A stretch of 64,000 nucleotides of DNA. Origin: Falsiroseomonas sp051433195. Lineage in GTDB: Bacteria > Pseudomonadota > Alphaproteobacteria > Acetobacterales > Acetobacteraceae. This document shows positions 52,546 through 61,577 of the stretch, in pieces (the first letter of the stretch is position 1; each line of letters opens with the position of its first letter). The stretch spans positions 1 through 64,000 of the forward strand of contig NZ_JBHMFT010000021.1 of assembly GCF_051433195.1 (NCBI RefSeq). Reading direction: 5' to 3'. A program made the translations under genes and the position numbers. A model generated the notes under the pieces. The model did no database searches, was not told where the DNA came from, and saw only the letters and a program-made list of their open reading frames with translations.

Positions 52546-55109
52546 GCGGCGTGACCTCCGAAGACGCCCCCGCCTGGGCGGCGCGGCTGCTGGACGGCCG
52601 TGCCTGCCTGCGCTCGGGCCACAACGAGGCCGCCGTGGCGCTGCTGCAGGAGGTGGTGGCGGCGGCCCCCGGCGCGCAGGAGGCCAAGGCGCTGCTGGCC
52701 AACGCGCTGGAGGCGACCGGCCGCAAGCACCGCGCGCGGCTGCTGTGGCTGGAGATCGCCCGCGAGTCGGGCGCGGGCGGCGACAACAAGCATCTCTGGC
52801 GGCTCGGCCGCAACGCGGCGGAGCGCGGCGACCATGCCGAGGCGGAGCGCCTGCTCTCGGCCTTCCTCGCCACCTCGCCCGGCGACCTGGCCGCGGCCGA
52901 GCTGCTGCTGGAGATGCGGCTGGCGCTGGCGGAGACACCGGCGGCGCGGCGCATGGCGCTTCAACAGCACGCAGCGGAATGGCCGGAGACCGCCTTCTCC
53001 CTGGCGCTGGTCGCCACCGAGGCGCGCCGCGGCAACAGCCTGCCGGCGGCGCGCACCGCATTGCAGCGGGCGGAGGCGATGTGGAGCAGTTCCATCCCCG
53101 CGGCGCTGCGCATCGCCGATTGCCGGGAGGCGCTGGGCGAGCCTGCCGAGGCGCTGGCGATGCTGGACCGGGCGATCGCGGTGCACCCGCATGTCGCGAC
53201 GCTGTGGCGTGCGCGCCTGCGCATTGCGCAGTCGGCCGGGCAGGGCAAGCCGGCGCTGCTGGAGATCGCCGCCCGGCTGGTGGCGTTGGAGCCGACCAAG
53301 CCCGGCCCGCATGTCGCGCAGGCCCGGCTGCTGGCGCAATTCAAGGACTGGGCGGGCGCCGCGGAAGCCTGGAAGCGCGCGCTGGACCTCGACCGCGGCA
53401 CCGCGGAGCATTGGCGCGGCCTGATGGTGGCGCTTGCGAATCTCGAACGCAACACGGCGGTCGAGGCGCTGCTGGAGGAGGCGCGCGCCTTCTTCCGGGG
53501 CCGCGACGCCGACGGCATGGTGGACCTCGCGACGCTGGAATCAGTGTGCGGCTGGCATGACCGGGCCGCCGCCCTCGCCGCCAGGGCCATGGCCAACCCA
53601 CGCATGCGGGCCCGGGCGCGCGACGTGGCCGCCGCCGCGCTGCTGAAAGGCGGGCATTACCTGCGCGCCTGGGGCTACCTCGGCGCCGCGGTCCAGGAGG
53701 GCACTGCGCCGCCTGAGACGCTGCGCCTGGCCGCGCGCTGCGCCGCGGCCCTGCGCCTGCCGGCCCCGGGCGCCGGCGTGCCGGACTTTCCCGACACGCT
53801 GTTCGAGCGTGCGCTGCTGCATCCGCCGGCGCGGCCGGTGCTGGCGGCGACGCCAACCTTCATGCTGGTCACCTCCTCGCTCGGCGCCGGCGGCGCGGAA
53901 CGCCAGGTGGCCCTTTCCGCCGCCGGGGTGGCGCGCCAGCTTGCTGCGTCCGGGCGCGGGCGAGCCGTGCTGGTGGGCCAGGATCTCAGCCCTGAACGCG
54001 GCCGCGCGATGATGCGGCCCGTCGCCGAGACGCCTGAACTGCTGATCGAGGACCTCCGCCCCGTCGACGAGGCGGCACTGTTCCGACGCATCGCGGCCGC
54101 CGACCCGGCGACGCGGCCGGTGCTGGAGCTGATCGCGGCGCTGCCGGCCGCGATCTCCCGCGACGTCATCAAGCTGTACGACTGCTTCCGTCGCCACCGG
54201 CCGGAGCTGGTGCACCTGTGGCAGGATGGCGTCATCACCTCGGGCTCCGTCGCCGCCGTGCTGGCGGGCGTGCCGCGCATCGTCGGCTCGATGCGCAACG
54301 TCGTCGCCACGGAGAGCGACCGGCGGCGCTACCGCCGCTACCTCGGCACCATGTACCGCGCCCTGGCGCAGCGGCCCGACGTGCATTTCACCGCCAATTC
54401 CGGGGCCGGCGCGCTGGATTACGAGCGCTGGCTCGGCCTGCCGCAGGGCCGCATCCAGGTGCTGCGCAACGGGCTGGAGCTGGATGTGGTGCGCGCCCGT
54501 GCGCCGGCCGCCGCACGCCAGGCGGCGCGGCAGGAGCTGGGCCTGGCACCGGACGAGCTGCTGGTCGGCGGCACCTTCCGCCTCGCCCCCGCAAAGCGCC
54601 CGCATCTGTGGATCGCGGTGGCGGAACTGGTCGCCCGCAGCGTGCCGCGCAGCCGCTTCGTCATCGTCGGCGACGGCGCCCTGCGTGCAGAGCTCGAGGC
54701 ACTGATCGCCGCCCGCGGCCTTTCCGGGCGCATCACGCTGGCCGGGCGGCGCAGCCCGGTCGAGCCGTGGATCGGCGCCATGGACGTGATGCTGCTGGCG
54801 AGCGAGGTCGAGGGCCTGCCCAACGTGCTGCTGGAAGCGCAGGCGCTCGGCGTGCCGGTGGTGACGACGAATGCAGGCGGCTCCGCCGAAGCGGTGCTGG
54901 ACGGCATCACCGGCGTCCTCGTGGACACGGATGAGGCCGAGAGGCTCGCCGTGGCGGTGGCGCGAGTGCTGCGCGACGAGGCGATGCGCGCACGCGCACG
55001 GGTCGGCGCGCCGGCCTTCATTGAACAACGCTTCGGCCTCGGTCGGATGGTGGCGGATACGCTTGCCGCCTACGGGGTCGGGCATCTGGCAAAAGGAGCG
55101 AGAGCATGA
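52542..55109 (+). CDS. TPR-containing GT4-type glycosyltransferase (first)
   Basis: The 855-residue protein has N-terminal TPR-like helices (to about residue 430) and a C-terminal GT-B glycosyltransferase. The latter shows SLGAGGAERQV (about 446-456), VHLWQDG, VIVGDGALR, and the E-x7-E donor motif in SEVEGLPNVLLEAQALGVP. It probably transfers a sugar from a nucleotide donor at the cytosolic face during polymer assembly. The ATG at 52542 is coupled by ATGA; a longer in-frame extension lies within the upstream gene. The protein at 61578-63590 is a shorter paralogue. Confidence 0.85.
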   Translation: MSGVTSEDAPAWAARLLDGRACLRSGHNEAAVALLQEVVAAAPGAQEAKALLANALEATGRKHRARLLWLEIARESGAGGDNKHLWRLGRNAAERGDHAEAERLLSAFLATSPGDLAAAELLLEMRLALAETPAARRMALQQHAAEWPETAFSLALVATEARRGNSLPAARTALQRAEAMWSSSIPAALRIADCREALGEPAEALAMLDRAIAVHPHVATLWRARLRIAQSAGQGKPALLEIAARLVALEPTKPGPHVAQARLLAQFKDWAGAAEAWKRALDLDRGTAEHWRGLMVALANLERNTAVEALLEEARAFFRGRDADGMVDLATLESVCGWHDRAAALAARAMANPRMRARARDVAAAALLKGGHYLRAWGYLGAAVQEGTAPPETLRLAARCAAALRLPAPGAGVPDFPDTLFERALLHPPARPVLAATPTFMLVTSSLGAGGAERQVALSAAGVARQLAASGRGRAVLVGQDLSPERGRAMMRPVAETPELLIEDLRPVDEAALFRRIAAADPATRPVLELIAALPAAISRDVIKLYDCFRRHRPELVHLWQDGVITSGSVAAVLAGVPRIVGSMRNVVATESDRRRYRRYLGTMYRALAQRPDVHFTANSGAGALDYERWLGLPQGRIQVLRNGLELDVVRARAPAAARQAARQELGLAPDELLVGGTFRLAPAKRPHLWIAVAELVARSVPRSRFVIVGDGALRAELEALIAARGLSGRITLAGRRSPVEPWIGAMDVMLLASEVEGLPNVLLEAQALGVPVVTTNAGGSAEAVLDGITGVLVDTDEAERLAVAVARVLRDEAMRARARVGAPAFIEQRFGLGRMVADTLAAYGVGHLAKGARA

Positions 55110-56464
55110 AGATCGCAGTGGTAGGCGCGGGCTATGTCGGATTGGTGACCGGCGCTTGCCTCGCCGCCTTCGGCCACAGGGTGCGGTGCGTCGACAACGA
55201 TCCGGTGAAGATCGCCGCGCTGAAGGAGGTCCGCATCCCGATCTACGAGCCGGGCCTTTCGGAACTCGTCGCGCAGAACATGGCGGAGGAGCGGCTGGAC
55301 TTCAGCACCAGCCTCGCCTGGGCGGTCGCCGACGCGGAGGCGGTGTTCATCGCCGTCGGCACGCCGTCGCGCCGCGGCGACGGCCATGCCGACCTGTCCT
55401 ACGTCTACCAGGCGACGCGCAACGTGGCGGAGGAGCTCATCGGCTACACCGTGGTGGTCCTGAAATCCACCGTCCCGGTCGGTACCGGTGACGAGGTGGA
55501 ACGCATCATCCGCGACGCACGGCCGGACCTGTCCTTCGCCGTGGTCTCGAACCCCGAATTCCTGCGCGAGGGCGCCGCGATCGAGGACTTCAAGCGACCC
55601 GACCGCATCGTCATCGGCACCGAGGACGAGATGGCGCGGGAGGTGATGGCGGAAGTCTACCGACCGCTCTGCCTGAACCAGGCGCCGATCATGTTCACCG
55701 GCCGGCGCACCTCGGAGTTGACGAAGTACGCCGCCAACGCCTTCCTCGCCACCAAGATCACCTTCATCAACGAGATGGCGGACCTGTGCGAGAAGGTCGG
55801 CGGCGACGTGCAGGACGTGGCGCGCGGCATCGGGCTCGACCGGCGCATCGGCAACAAGTTCCTGCATGCTGGTCCCGGCTTCGGCGGGTCCTGCTTCCCG
55901 AAGGACGTCACCGCGCTGATCAAGACGGCGCAGGACCACGGCGCGAACTGCCGCATCGCGGAGGCGGTGGCCTCGGTGAACGACCAGCGCAAGCGCGCCA
56001 TGGCGTGGAAGGTGGTGCAGGCCTGCGGTGGCAGCGTGCGCGGCAAGACCATCGCGTTGCTGGGGCTGACCTTCAAGCCGAACACCGACGACATGCGCGA
56101 CGCACCCTCCATCGCCATCGTCACCGCGCTGCAGGATGCCGGCGCCTGGGTCCGCGCCTACGACCCGGCCGGCATGGAACAGGCGCAGACGGTGCTGCAG
56201 GATGTCGAATATGCGGAAGGGCCCTACGAGGTGGCCAATGGCGCGGATGCCGTCGTCATCGTCACCGAGTGGGACATGTTCCGCGCACTCGACCTCGACC
56301 GGCTGCGTCGCTCAATGCGTTCGCCCATCATGGTGGATCTGCGCAACATCTACGCCGGCGGCGAGGCGGAGGCGCGCGGGTTCCTCTACACCGGAATCGG
56401 CCGCGGCATGACCGGGCCGGGCACAACGATCCAGATGCAGGACGCGCTGGTGGCTGGCACCTGA
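55106..56464 (+). CDS. ugd: UDP-glucose 6-dehydrogenase
   Basis: The 452-residue cytosolic enzyme oxidises UDP-glucose to UDP-glucuronate with two NAD. The Rossmann motif VVGAGYVGLVTG opens the protein, KSTVPVGTG follows, and the catalytic Cys263 is in GPGFGGSCFPKD. The C-terminal UDP-binding domain is complete (KPNTDDMRDAPS). Its product is the substrate of the epimerase at 60561-61571. The start is coupled by ATGA to the first glycosyltransferase, and its stop shares a TGATG with the pectate-lyase-like gene. Confidence 0.95.
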   Translation: MKIAVVGAGYVGLVTGACLAAFGHRVRCVDNDPVKIAALKEVRIPIYEPGLSELVAQNMAEERLDFSTSLAWAVADAEAVFIAVGTPSRRGDGHADLSYVYQATRNVAEELIGYTVVVLKSTVPVGTGDEVERIIRDARPDLSFAVVSNPEFLREGAAIEDFKRPDRIVIGTEDEMAREVMAEVYRPLCLNQAPIMFTGRRTSELTKYAANAFLATKITFINEMADLCEKVGGDVQDVARGIGLDRRIGNKFLHAGPGFGGSCFPKDVTALIKTAQDHGANCRIAEAVASVNDQRKRAMAWKVVQACGGSVRGKTIALLGLTFKPNTDDMRDAPSIAIVTALQDAGAWVRAYDPAGMEQAQTVLQDVEYAEGPYEVANGADAVVIVTEWDMFRALDLDRLRRSMRSPIMVDLRNIYAGGEAEARGFLYTGIGRGMTGPGTTIQMQDALVAGT

Positions 56465-57804
56465 TGTCGCGGTCGCTCGTGCCGGTGCTGCTGCTCCTGC
56501 TGCCGGTGCCGGCGATTGGGGCGGACACGGTGCCGGGCGGCTTCCTGCAGCAGGCGGAAGCCGCCGCCGCGCGCCTGCCGCCGGTGGCCGCATGCGGGCC
56601 TGCGCAGGCGGATGCGGATGGCCGCGTACGTCGGCATCCGCTGCCCGCCCGCATCGCCGGCGCAGCCGCCGGCACCACCGGTGGCCTGGGCCACCGCCTG
56701 TTGCTGGTGGACAGCATGGCAGACGGACGCGACCCCCGGCCCGGGACGCTGCGCTGGGCCGTCGCCACCGCGCGCCGCGAGGGGGGCGGTTGGATCGCCT
56801 TCGCGCCTGCACCCGCGGATCGGACGATCCACCTGGTGGCAGGGCTTCGACTGCCCTCCAACACCACGCTCGACGGCGGATGCGGCGGCATCGTGCTGCA
56901 CGCGGCCGCGCGGGACACGACGCTGCTGGTGACGGAGGCCACCAACATCATCATCAGCGGCCTTGCCTTCACCAAGTCCGCCTATGCCGAGCCGGGGGAC
57001 CGCATCGGCGACGCGATCGGGCTGCGCGACCGCTTCGATCAGGTCGCCATCGTGAACAACGCCTTCACCCGCTGCGGCGACGGCTGCATCGACGTGGTGC
57101 GTGGCGAGCTGTCCGAGGAACCGGCCGGTGTCACCGTGGCCTTCAACCGGGTCGCGACGCACAACAAGGCCATGCTGGTCGGCACCCTGGCCTGCACCGC
57201 GCAGCGTGGCCCCCCGGCCTGCGCACGCCCGCTGGAGCATGTGGGCGATGCGCTGCGGCCGACGATCCGGGTCAGCCTGGTCGGCAACGTCTTCCTGCAC
57301 ACCAGCCAGCGCCACCCGAAGGTCGTGGCCGGCGCCTTCGTGCACTCGGTCAACAACCTGATTGTGCTGGGCACCACCCGCTACTCGGATGGCCGGGACA
57401 GCGCGACCTATGGCGCCGGCGCGGCCGATGGTGGATTGATCGCCAGCGAGGGCGACATCCTGGTGAACCCGACCTCGCGGCCCCGCCTCGGACTCGGCCC
57501 AGTCCCGGCGCGGGGCGAGGCGGCGGATGGCGCCGTTGCCTCCGGCGGCACCGTCACGATCGGCGCGGTGCGGATCGTGCAGCACGCGCCCGCGCTGGCC
57601 TGGTCCGCGCTGGCGGCGAAACCGGGGTCGGTTCTGGCGCTTGATGCGCGGCACGATCCCCTGCGCCTGGCAGGCTGCCTGTTGCGCCACGCCGGGCCAG
57701 CCGGCGCGGCGTCGGACTGGCCTCAATCCTGCGCCGAAGCTGCTGTCAGCATCGATGCCAATCGGGGCCAGTCGTCGCGTGCGTCGCCGGCGCCCAACCA
57801 ATAG
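56464..57804 (+). CDS. Pectate lyase-like (PL1-type) exported beta-helix protein
   Basis: The 446-residue protein has a signal peptide (cut near AIGA) and a right-handed beta-helix pattern. Pectate-lyase landmarks are LPSNTTLDG, DRIGDAIGLRD, CGDGCIDVV (about 204-212), HNKAMLVG (about 233-240) and NVFLHTSQRHPKV. The conserved Arg of R-x-P is present (Arg283), but the usual Arg five residues later is Val288, so catalytic state is uncertain. Lying between ugd and the exporter, it may trim, edit or bind a uronic-acid polymer in the periplasm. Confidence 0.78.
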   Translation: MSRSLVPVLLLLLPVPAIGADTVPGGFLQQAEAAAARLPPVAACGPAQADADGRVRRHPLPARIAGAAAGTTGGLGHRLLLVDSMADGRDPRPGTLRWAVATARREGGGWIAFAPAPADRTIHLVAGLRLPSNTTLDGGCGGIVLHAAARDTTLLVTEATNIIISGLAFTKSAYAEPGDRIGDAIGLRDRFDQVAIVNNAFTRCGDGCIDVVRGELSEEPAGVTVAFNRVATHNKAMLVGTLACTAQRGPPACARPLEHVGDALRPTIRVSLVGNVFLHTSQRHPKVVAGAFVHSVNNLIVLGTTRYSDGRDSATYGAGAADGGLIASEGDILVNPTSRPRLGLGPVPARGEAADGAVASGGTVTIGAVRIVQHAPALAWSALAAKPGSVLALDARHDPLRLAGCLLRHAGPAGAASDWPQSCAEAAVSIDANRGQSSRASPAPNQ

Positions 57805-57813
57805 TCTCGCTGC

Positions 57814-58644
57814 ATGCAGGATGGTCTCACGAACGACACACGCTCGCAGCACCGCTTTCCGCCGGAAGGCGTCGCGGACATGTTCGAGCTTCGCAGCCGC
57901 ATGATCGGCGCGCTGCTGCTGCGCGAGGCGCGGACCCGTTTTGGCCGCAGCAGCCTCGGCTATCTGTGGGCCGTGATCGAGCCCATTTCACATGTCGCGG
58001 TCATGTGCTTCGTGTACTGGACGATCAACCGGCAATCGCCGGTCGGGCCCAGTGTCCTGCTGTTCTTCGTCACCGGCGTGCTGCCGTTCTTCCTGTTCCA
58101 CAAGGTCGCGCTGCACCTGGGCGCCGCCGTGCGCGGCAGCCAGAAGGTGCTGCGCATGCCCTTCGTCTCGCCCATCGACATGGTGGTGGCGCGCGCGGTG
58201 CTGGAGGCGCTGACCTGGGTCGTGGTGGCGGCCATCCTGTTCGGCGCGCTGCTGGCCCTCGACCTTGCGGAGATGCCGGTGGCACCGGAGACCTCGGCGC
58301 TCGCGGCGCTGGTCACGCTGGCGCTCGGCATCGGCGTCGGCCTGGTGAACGCCACGGCGATGGCGCTGTGGGGTTCCTGGGTTCAGATCTACACGATGGC
58401 GACGCGGCCGTTGTACATCTTCTCCGCCATTTTTTTCTCGATCGATCAGGTGCCGAGCACCTTGCAATATTGGCTGTCCTGGAACCCCGTGCTGCATGCC
58501 GTGCAGTGGTTCCGCGCCGGCTTCCGCGGTGACTACGCGACGCCGGTGCTGGACGAAGTCTACCTGCTGGGCTGGGTCGTCGCGACGTGGTTCATCGGCC
58601 TGTGCATGATCCGCGTGGCGCGGCCGCGGCTGGCCTACGCATGA
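57814..58644 (+). CDS. ABC-2 type polysaccharide export permease (KpsM-like)
   Basis: The 276-residue protein has about six hydrophobic segments and the capsule/O-antigen export permease signature LLREARTRFGRSSLGYLWAV near the N-terminus and LSWNPVLHAVQWFRAG before the last helices. With the next-gene ATPase it forms the inner-membrane exporter for a lipid-linked polysaccharide. A T7 run lies inside the gene (58430-58436). The stop overlaps the ATPase start by ATGA. Confidence 0.9.
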   Translation: MQDGLTNDTRSQHRFPPEGVADMFELRSRMIGALLLREARTRFGRSSLGYLWAVIEPISHVAVMCFVYWTINRQSPVGPSVLLFFVTGVLPFFLFHKVALHLGAAVRGSQKVLRMPFVSPIDMVVARAVLEALTWVVVAAILFGALLALDLAEMPVAPETSALAALVTLALGIGVGLVNATAMALWGSWVQIYTMATRPLYIFSAIFFSIDQVPSTLQYWLSWNPVLHAVQWFRAGFRGDYATPVLDEVYLLGWVVATWFIGLCMIRVARPRLAYA

Positions 58645-59306
58645 TCGAGCTGCGCAACATCTCGAAGACCTATGGTAGCGGCGCGACGCGGCGCGTGGTC
58701 TGCGAGCGCCTTTCGGCGTGCTTCGACGGTACCGCTGATGTCGGTATTCTCGGCGCCAACGGATCCGGCAAGTCGACGCTGCTGCGGATGATGGCGGGCA
58801 TGGAGATGCCGGATAGCGGGCAGGTGATACGGCGCGCGCGCATCTCCTTCCCCATCGGCTACAGCGGCGCCTTCCATCCCAACCTCAGCGCACGTGACAA
58901 TGTACGGTTCGTGGCGCGGCTGTACGGCGCCGACATCGCTGCGGTGACGCGCTTCGTGCGTGACTTCGCCGAGATCGGACTGCACTTCGACGAACCGCTG
59001 CACACCTATTCCAACACCATGCGCGCCCGCGTCACCTTTGCCACCTCCATAGCCATCGAGTTCGACATGTACCTGGTGGACGAGGTGACGTCGGTGGGCG
59101 ATGTCGGGTTCAAGCGCAAATGCCTGGCCGCGCTGGGTGAGCGCCGCCGACATTCGCGGCTCGTCATGGTCTCGCAGAGCGCCACCAATGTCGGACGCTT
59201 CTGCCGGACCGGCGCGATCTTCGACTGCGGGCGCCTGTACCTGTTCTCGACGATGGCGGAGGCAATCGACATGTATCAGAACAGGATCGCGGTAACCGAT
59301 GCCTGA
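58641..59306 (+). CDS. Polysaccharide export ABC ATPase (KpsT-like), unusual motifs
   Basis: The 221-residue ATPase has an intact Walker A (GANGSGKST, 38-46) and Walker B (YLVDE, Glu148). The signature, YSSGM in KpsT-type proteins, reads YSNTM (123-127), so the conserved Gly is Thr126. The H-loop SHS reads SQS (Gln179). These changes predict altered ATP hydrolysis. It pairs with the ABC-2 permease. The last 8 bases overlap the KpsE-like gene. Confidence 0.88.
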   Translation: MIELRNISKTYGSGATRRVVCERLSACFDGTADVGILGANGSGKSTLLRMMAGMEMPDSGQVIRRARISFPIGYSGAFHPNLSARDNVRFVARLYGADIAAVTRFVRDFAEIGLHFDEPLHTYSNTMRARVTFATSIAIEFDMYLVDEVTSVGDVGFKRKCLAALGERRRHSRLVMVSQSATNVGRFCRTGAIFDCGRLYLFSTMAEAIDMYQNRIAVTDA

Positions 59307-60555
59307 CCTTCCCCCGATGCTGGATCATTCGCTCGATGAAGCCGGTACCCGGCGTCGCGTCACGCCGGTGCCGCCGGTCCGTCCGGAAAGTCCCGGGCTC
59401 GTCGGCATTTCGCTGCCGCGCTTCCCGGTTGAACCCGCGCGGCGCCGCGGTATCCGCTGGTCATTCCTGCTGATGGTCGTTCTGCCAACGCTGATCGGGG
59501 TGATCTACTACACGCAGATCGCGGCGCCGCAGTATGTCACGACGGCAGTCGTGGCGCTACGCATCGGGGAGGACCAGCGCGATGGCGGTGGCGGTGGACC
59601 CTCCACGCTCGTCGGCGCGCTCGGCCCCTCCTCCGCCGGTGCGCCGGTGACGCAATCCTACGGCATCGTCGAGTATATCCGCTCGCTTCCCGCAATGCAG
59701 GATGTCGCGCGCGAGGGGCTGGACCTGCGCGCGATCCTCACCAGCGACCTCGCCGACCCGCTTACCCGCGTGCCGCCGGATGCAACGCCGGAGATGCTGC
59801 TGGCCGCCTGGCGGTCGCGCGTCAGCGCGCAGTTCGAGCTGACACGCGGCGTGGTGACGCTGAGCACGCGCGCCTTCACGCCAGGCGAATCGCTGGCGAT
59901 GGCGGAGGCAGTTCTGGCGGCCAGCGAGCGCCTGGCGAACGAGATGTCGCAACGCATGACGGCGGATTCGCTGCGCGCGGCGGAAATCCAGGTGGCCGCG
60001 GCCGAACAGCGCTTCACCGCGGCGCTGGCGGATCTGCAGGGCTTCCGGGCCACCTCTGGCGTTCTTGATCCGGGTCGTGCCGCCTCCTCCGGCCTTGCGA
60101 TCGAGATGCAGCTGCGGCAGGAACTGGCCTCGGCAGATGCGCAGGCGGAGGGGCTGCGCGCGGCAGGCGGGCAAGGCAGCCCGATGCTTGCCGCAGCACT
60201 CGCCCGGGCGCGGGCGCTGCGTGCCCAACTGCTGGATGGCGAAAGCCGTGCCAGCCGCAGCGCCGGCGAACGCAACGACACCTCCTGGGCCGAGGTGCTG
60301 GCGCGCAACGATGCACTGACCTCGGCCCTTCGTGTAGCCGAGCAGCATTTCACGCAGGCGCTGGCCCTTTTGCAGACGGCGCGCGCCGAGGCTGCGCGGC
60401 AGCGCAGCTACCTGCTGACCTATGTGCGACCGGTGCTGGCGAGCCAGCCCAATTATCCGGACCGCTGGCTGTCCGTGCTGATCGTCGCCGGCTGTGCGCT
60501 GCTGGCCTGGTCGCTGCTGTCGCTGATGTTCCACGCGATCCTGGATCGGAGCTGA
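59299..60555 (+). CDS. KpsE-like polysaccharide export inner-membrane protein
   Basis: The 418-residue protein has one transmembrane helix near the N-terminus (about 53-72), a large Ala/Glu/Arg-rich helical periplasmic region, and a second membrane helix near the C-terminus (LSVLIVAGCALLAWSLLSLMF). This two-helix coiled-coil plan is that of the PCP/KpsE family, which links the ABC exporter to the outer-membrane channel. It sits directly after the ATPase gene. Confidence 0.87.
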   Translation: MPDLPPMLDHSLDEAGTRRRVTPVPPVRPESPGLVGISLPRFPVEPARRRGIRWSFLLMVVLPTLIGVIYYTQIAAPQYVTTAVVALRIGEDQRDGGGGGPSTLVGALGPSSAGAPVTQSYGIVEYIRSLPAMQDVAREGLDLRAILTSDLADPLTRVPPDATPEMLLAAWRSRVSAQFELTRGVVTLSTRAFTPGESLAMAEAVLAASERLANEMSQRMTADSLRAAEIQVAAAEQRFTAALADLQGFRATSGVLDPGRAASSGLAIEMQLRQELASADAQAEGLRAAGGQGSPMLAAALARARALRAQLLDGESRASRSAGERNDTSWAEVLARNDALTSALRVAEQHFTQALALLQTARAEAARQRSYLLTYVRPVLASQPNYPDRWLSVLIVAGCALLAWSLLSLMFHAILDRS

Positions 60556-60560
60556 GTCCC

Positions 60561-61571
60561 ATGACGGCAGAACCACAACGGTATTTCGTCACCGGGACGG
60601 CGGGCTTCATAGGCTATCACCTCGCGTCGAGACTGCTACGCGATGGCCATGCCGTAACCGGCTATGATGGCATGACCACCTACTACGACGTTGAGCTGAA
60701 GCGGCGCCGGCATGAACTGCTGCGGCAGTTCGACGGCTTCGTCGCGCATGAGGCCATGCTCGAGGATGAGGAGGCGCTGGACCAGGCGCTGGTGGCGGCC
60801 AGGCCGGACGTGATCGTCCACCTCGCGGCGCAGGCGGGCGTCCGGTACAGCCTGGAGAAGCCGCGTGCCTATGTGAACGCCAACCTCATCGGCACCTTCA
60901 ACCTGCTGGAGCAGGCACGGCAGCGTGGCGTGCAGCATCTGCTGCTGGCCTCCACCTCCTCCGTCTATGGCGCCAACATCGACCTGCCCTTCGCCGAGCA
61001 CCACCGCACCGCGCATCCGCTGACCCTGTACGCGGCGACGAAGGAGGCAACGGAAGGCATGGCGCACGCCTATGCGCATCTGTTCGGCATCCCGACGACG
61101 GTGTTCCGCTTCTTCACCGTGTACGGGCCCTGGGGCCGGCCGGACATGGCGCTGTTCAAGTTCACCGACGCGGCGCTGAAGGGCCTGCCGCTCGATGTCT
61201 ACAACAACGGGCTGATGGAGCGTGACTTCACCTACGTCGACGACCTGGTCGAGGCGATCATGCGCCTCGTCGCGCTGCCGCCCTCCATGAGCACCGCCGG
61301 CCAGGGCAGCCAGAGCAGGGCGGCGCCGTTCCGCGTCATCAACATCGGCAACAACCAGCCGGTCGGGCTGCTGTCCTTCATCGAGGCAATCGAGGAGGCG
61401 ACCGGACGCGAGACGCTGCGCAACTACATGCCGATGCAGCAGGGCGACGTGCTGCGCACCTGGGCCGATACCAGTGCCCTGGCGGAACTGACCGGTTACG
61501 TGCCAACCACGCCGGTGCGAGAGGGCGTCGCCGCCTTCGTCGACTGGTACCGCGGCCATTACCACGTCTGA
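60561..61571 (+). CDS. NAD-dependent UDP-glucuronate 4-epimerase family protein
   Basis: The 336-residue short-chain dehydrogenase-fold enzyme has TGTAGFIGYHLASRLL, HLAAQAGVRYSLEKP and the catalytic pair in YAATK, plus RFFTVYGPWGRPDMA, which is typical of UDP-glucuronate 4-epimerases. It would convert UDP-glucuronate to UDP-galacturonate. With ugd it predicts a uronic-acid polymer. GGAG nine bases upstream supports the start. Confidence 0.9.
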   Translation: MTAEPQRYFVTGTAGFIGYHLASRLLRDGHAVTGYDGMTTYYDVELKRRRHELLRQFDGFVAHEAMLEDEEALDQALVAARPDVIVHLAAQAGVRYSLEKPRAYVNANLIGTFNLLEQARQRGVQHLLLASTSSVYGANIDLPFAEHHRTAHPLTLYAATKEATEGMAHAYAHLFGIPTTVFRFFTVYGPWGRPDMALFKFTDAALKGLPLDVYNNGLMERDFTYVDDLVEAIMRLVALPPSMSTAGQGSQSRAAPFRVINIGNNQPVGLLSFIEAIEEATGRETLRNYMPMQQGDVLRTWADTSALAELTGYVPTTPVREGVAAFVDWYRGHYHV

Positions 61572-61577
61572 TGCGCG

